NCBI RefSeq assembly: GCF_002752655.1 | Contig: NZ_CP023737.1 | Coordinates: 2,938,001 to 3,002,000, forward strand | DNA: 64,000 bases | Origin: Methylosinus trichosporium OB3b | GTDB taxonomy: Bacteria; Pseudomonadota; Alphaproteobacteria; Rhizobiales; Beijerinckiaceae | Reading direction: 5' to 3' | Part shown: piece by piece, positions 61,561-64,000 of the stretch | How the letters are laid out: each line of letters begins with the position of its first letter | How positions within the stretch are numbered: position 1 is the first letter of the stretch | Program-made: the position numbers and the translations under genes | Notes under the pieces: generated by a model | Database searches by the model: none | The model's input: the letters and a program-made list of their open reading frames with translations, nothing else | What the model was told of the DNA's origin: nothing

Positions 61561-61622
61561 GAGCGAGCCTGAAGGCTCGCGGTCCGCGCGCGTCACTGGA
61601 CCGCGAGCCTTCAGGCTCGCTC
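61561..61622. repeat. Dispersed chromosomal palindrome, family A (full pair) inside the thi operon
   Basis: A 25-base unit (61561-61585, beginning GAGCGAGCCTGAAGGCTCGC) and its exact reverse complement (61598-61622) are separated by 12 bases, giving a 25-bp perfect hairpin between thiS and thiG. In the operon mRNA it could stabilise or attenuate expression of thiG and thiE. Confidence 0.75.
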
Positions 61623-61663
61623 TCATGAATAGAATGGGTGACGTTATTCGGTTCGGTCTCGCC

Positions 61664-61861
61664 TCACCCACCCTGCCGCGGCGTGACGATCTCCACCATG
61701 TCCTCCTCCACCAGCAGCGTCTCGCCGCGGTCCTTGTTGCGCACGAAGTTCTGATTGACGGCCGTCGCGACGGTCTTGTCGCCATAGCCCAGCTCATCGA
61801 GCAGCTTCTCGAGCGTCGGCGCTTCGATCTCGATCGACTCTCCGTTCACCCTGATCCGCAT
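61664..61861 (-). CDS. thiS: Sulfur-carrier protein ThiS
   Basis: The protein has 65 residues: the beta-grasp fold MRIRVNGESIEIEAPTLEKLLDELGY to VEIVTPRQGG with the essential C-terminal Gly-Gly that becomes the thiocarboxylate. The start overlaps the thiO 3' end by 68 bases, a larger overlap than usual. Confidence 0.95.
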   Translation of the reverse strand: MRIRVNGESIEIEAPTLEKLLDELGYGDKTVATAVNQNFVRNKDRGETLLVEEDMVEIVTPRQGG

Positions 61862-62852
61862 GCATCACCTCCGGATAAATATGGCCGTTGAAAATAAATT
61901 GGGCGGCGCGGCGGGCCAGCGCCGGCGCGAGCAGAAAGCCGTGACGATAGAGACCATTTATATAGAGGATTTTGCCGCGTTGCGAAATGCGCGGCAGATT
62001 ATCGGGAAAAGCCGGCCGCACATCCGAGCCGGTCTCGACGATTTCGGCCTCGGCGAAGGCGGGGTGAATGGCGAAAGCGGAATTGATCAGCTCCACGAGC
62101 GAGCGCGCGGTGACGCGCGAGCGCTCCTCATTCTCGATCATGGTCGCGCCGACCATATAGAGGCCGGAGCCGCGCGGCACGATATAGACCGGATGACGCG
62201 GATGCAGCAGCCGCACCGGCCGCGACAATTCGATCTCCTCGCTGCGCAGCATCAGCATCTCGCCCTTGACGCCGCGCAGATCCTCGAGCGCGTCGCGCGC
62301 GGCAAAGCCGCGACAATCCACGGTCCAATCGGCGCGTGGCGCCTCGGCCGTCGCCGGCGCGCAAAAGCGCAGCGTCACATTCTCCATGGCTGACAGGCGC
62401 TCATGCAGCGCGCGCATGGCGGCGCGCGGCGAAAGATGCGCCTCCTGCGCAAAATAGAGCGCCTGCGAGAAGCGGTCGGCGAGCGCCGGCTCCAGCGCCG
62501 CCAACCGTTCGCGGCCCAGCCGCTCGCAATGCGCGGCGCGCGGGGCGAGATCGGCGAGCTCGCCGCGGTCGCGCTCATGGGCGACGAGCAGGGTCCCGGC
62601 GACCGTCGCGACCGGAATGTCTTGCGTCCAGAAAGCGAGGGCCTCTTCGCCGAGCTTCGCCACCAGCGGCTCGGTCTCGATCGCCTCGCACCAGGGGGCG
62701 ATCATGCCGCCGGCGTGAAAAGAGCAGCCGAGCCCCGGCGCGGCCGCGGCCTCGACGATCTCGACCGCGGCGCTGCGGGCGAGGCCGGCGCGGGCGATCT
62801 CGAAGGCGGCGCAAAGGCCGGCGACGCCGGCGCCGATCACACGGATCAGCAT
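61794..62852 (-). CDS. thiO: Glycine oxidase ThiO
   Basis: The protein has 352 residues. LIRVIGAGVAGLCAAFEIARAG is the FAD loop, WTVDCRGFAARDAL and GSGLYMVGATMIENEERSRVTARSLVELINSAF and LYINGLYRHGFLLAPALARRAA are DAO/ThiO segments. It oxidises glycine to the dehydroglycine used by ThiG. It is the first gene of the operon, 40 bases downstream of the TPP riboswitch. The C-terminal 20 residues beyond GHIYPEVM are encoded in the overlap with thiS. Confidence 0.93.
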   Translation of the reverse strand: MLIRVIGAGVAGLCAAFEIARAGLARSAAVEIVEAAAAPGLGCSFHAGGMIAPWCEAIETEPLVAKLGEEALAFWTQDIPVATVAGTLLVAHERDRGELADLAPRAAHCERLGRERLAALEPALADRFSQALYFAQEAHLSPRAAMRALHERLSAMENVTLRFCAPATAEAPRADWTVDCRGFAARDALEDLRGVKGEMLMLRSEEIELSRPVRLLHPRHPVYIVPRGSGLYMVGATMIENEERSRVTARSLVELINSAFAIHPAFAEAEIVETGSDVRPAFPDNLPRISQRGKILYINGLYRHGFLLAPALARRAAQFIFNGHIYPEVMHADQGERRVDRDRSADAREAAR

Positions 62853-62892
62853 GGCGCGCGCGAGCCCTTCGGCTCGAAAATCGGGTGCATGC

Positions 62893-63012
62893 GACCTCCC
62901 TACGCCAGCGCGAACTGGATCAGGTTCGAAGGGTCGCCGAGCCGCTGTCGCTCATCGGCCTCTCAGCCTCCTGCGGCCGCCGGAGCGGCCGGGCGAGGCT
63001 CCCCCGGGCGAG
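62893..63012 (-). promoter_or_regulatory. TPP riboswitch (THI element)
   Basis: On the minus strand the THI-box landmarks are in order: a GGGGGAGC-type 5' segment, GGCTGAGAGG, ACCCTTCGAACCTGATC, CAGTT, and CTGGCGTAGGGAGGT. They lie just before thiO. Thiamine pyrophosphate binding is expected to switch off thiOSGE, probably at translation since the 3' part is close to the start. Confidence 0.95.
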
Positions 63013-63123
63013 GAGAGGGTCGCGCAATGGGGGGCGGGCGTCAAGCGGGGCGGGTGAGTTGAAAATCAGTGTTGGTGCGGCTTTCTGGTGTGAACCATCA
63101 CCCGCTTGTGGCATTCTTTCCCC

Positions 63124-63450
63124 ATGCCCACCCCGCGCCCGACCGACCCGATCCTCGCGCGCTTTCGCACCGCGCTTGCCGAGACCTATGGCGACCGGCT
63201 GGCGCGCGCTGTCTTGTACGGCTCCCGTGCGCGGGGCGAAGCGCAACCGGATTCCGATTACGACATTGCCGTGTTCTTGCGCGACATGCCCGACCGCTTC
63301 GTGGAGATGAACCGGCTCGCCGATCTCGGCACGGCGATTCTCTACGAAACCGGCGGAGTCATTCACGCCTTGCCTTATCCGGCCACGACCTACGACGACG
63401 TGCGCATGCCTTTGATGCATGAAATCCGCGCGGAAGGGCTCGATTTATGA
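63124..63450 (+). CDS. MNT-type minimal nucleotidyltransferase (antitoxin-like)
   Basis: The protein has 108 residues. VLYGSRARGEAQPDSDYDIAVFL is the minimal nucleotidyltransferase motif GSRARG-x(n)-SDxDxxV. Such proteins pair with HEPN partners as toxin-antitoxin systems, in which MntA AMPylates the HEPN toxin. Its stop overlaps the HEPN gene ATG by 4 bases. ATG 63124 is preferred to the upstream in-frame ATG 63106. Confidence 0.88.
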   Translation: MPTPRPTDPILARFRTALAETYGDRLARAVLYGSRARGEAQPDSDYDIAVFLRDMPDRFVEMNRLADLGTAILYETGGVIHALPYPATTYDDVRMPLMHEIRAEGLDL

Positions 63451-63839
63451 AGCCCCAGACCGGCGCCTTTCTCGAAAAAGCGAATGAGCTTCTGCGACAG
63501 GCCGAGACGATGCTGGGCGTCAGCTTGAACGAAGCCGCTGGGCGCACCGCCTATCTCGCCGGCTTCCATGCCGCGCAAGCACTGATCTTCGAGAGGCACG
63601 ACCGTGTTTTCAAGAAGCATTCGAGCGTTCAGGGCGAATTCGCGCGTTTGGTGAAAGACGATCCGCGCTTCGACCTCGACCTCCGCGCCTTTCTCGGGCG
63701 CGCCTACAATCTGAAAGCTATTGCCGATTACGAGACCGGCGCGGGCTCGCATATCTCCAACGAACATGCCGCCGAAGCTGTTGCAGACGCCGTGAGGTTT
63801 GTCGGGATGCTGTCAGTTTTCGTTTCTGAAAGCGGGTGA
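63447..63839 (+). CDS. HEPN-domain protein, partner of the MNT protein
   Basis: The protein has 130 residues. FLEKANELLRQAETML, then GRTAYLAGFHAAQALIF, KKHSSVQGEFARLV and AYNLKAIADYE form the four-helix HEPN domain of the HEPN/MNT type. Whether the R-x4-6-H RNase motif is complete is unclear (R and H occur in GRTAYLAGFH with one residue more than usual). It is probably the toxin or effector half of the pair. Confidence 0.85.
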   Translation: MKPQTGAFLEKANELLRQAETMLGVSLNEAAGRTAYLAGFHAAQALIFERHDRVFKKHSSVQGEFARLVKDDPRFDLDLRAFLGRAYNLKAIADYETGAGSHISNEHAAEAVADAVRFVGMLSVFVSESG

Positions 63840-64000
63840 GGCAGGTGCTGCGTGACTTCCGGCTCTGCGAGGGTTGCAAGGGGCGGACACGACGACGCCG
63901 CAGCTGATTGATGTTGACGGAAGTCCGCGGACTTGCTGAATTCGAGCGCAAGCTGCTCCGCTCCCGCACCGGCCGAGGGACGCTCCCGCGCCAGGGAGCG
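63840..64000. other. Window end, no supportable gene
   Basis: A short minus frame across it is a shadow of the HEPN gene. Nothing else is recognisable before the edge. Confidence 0.4.

Noticed and set aside
1..64000. CRISPR array or complete insertion sequence
   Set aside because: No regularly spaced repeats with unique spacers and no transposase gene were seen; the only short tandem repeats are the three iteron-like units in repA and the operator repeats.

Overview
The window (about 64% G+C overall by eye, with clear A+T-richer islands) looks like an alphaproteobacterial chromosome, most likely Hyphomicrobiales/Rhizobiales and possibly a type II methanotroph of the Methylocystaceae. That placement is an inference from codon style and gene content; no rRNA or clade-specific marker is present. 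Roughly the first 45-48 kb is an integrative and conjugative element (ICE) of the Tn4371-like type (repA-parA-traF-relaxase-traG-trb layout). The last 15 kb is ordinary chromosome.

Left cargo (1-5.8 kb): the tail of a possible helicase, then an A+T-rich, tightly coupled five-gene minus-strand operon. In transcription order it encodes a SAM methyltransferase, a large protein with an unknown N-terminal half and a C-terminal purine-nucleoside-phosphorylase-type domain, an HD deoxynucleotidase-like protein, a YqcI/YcgG (GntA-like, heme-dependent N-oxygenase family) protein, and a HARE-type winged-helix protein. All are joined by abutting or overlapping stops and starts. This is the best candidate for an undescribed system (nucleotide-directed defence or modification). 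Next to it lies the C-terminal remnant of a tyrosine integrase whose box II HxxR motif reads HGWC.

ICE maintenance region (5.9-27 kb): DUF932, a ParB-like protein, a giant methyltransferase/strawberry-notch helicase, a toprim protein, a DUF2493 protein and several small proteins. Then come a second A+T-rich cargo pair (putative zinc metalloprotease and Tat-signal DUF1353 protein), an XRE regulator, DUF2285/DUF6499 genes (one frameshifted), an excisionase-like HTH, repA with an embedded origin-like cluster, parA, an RHH protein, DUF2840, traF, a second DUF736 and a lytic transglycosylase. DUF932 and parB are preceded by strikingly similar double hairpins with covarying inner stems. Conjugation region (27.6-42.7 kb): relaxase, traG, an RHH protein, trbBCDEJKLFGI, DUF2274 and a convergent lysR.

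Right ICE end (43-48.5 kb): small hypothetical genes, an XRE regulator, and two decayed FitAB/VapBC toxin-antitoxin loci bracketing a divergent module. The module has a PD-(D/E)XK-nuclease-like protein opposite a small P-loop NTPase plus a broken third gene.

Chromosome (48.6-64 kb): ada, a PLP-dependent decarboxylase, tRNA-Thr(TGT), a glycosyltransferase and GDP-fucose synthase, gph, a secreted protein, an ABM monooxygenase, a DUF2817 peptidase-like gene, rpiA, DUF2059, glutathione reductase, the thiOSGE operon behind a TPP riboswitch, and a MNT/HEPN pair. Dispersed palindromes of two families occur only in this part.
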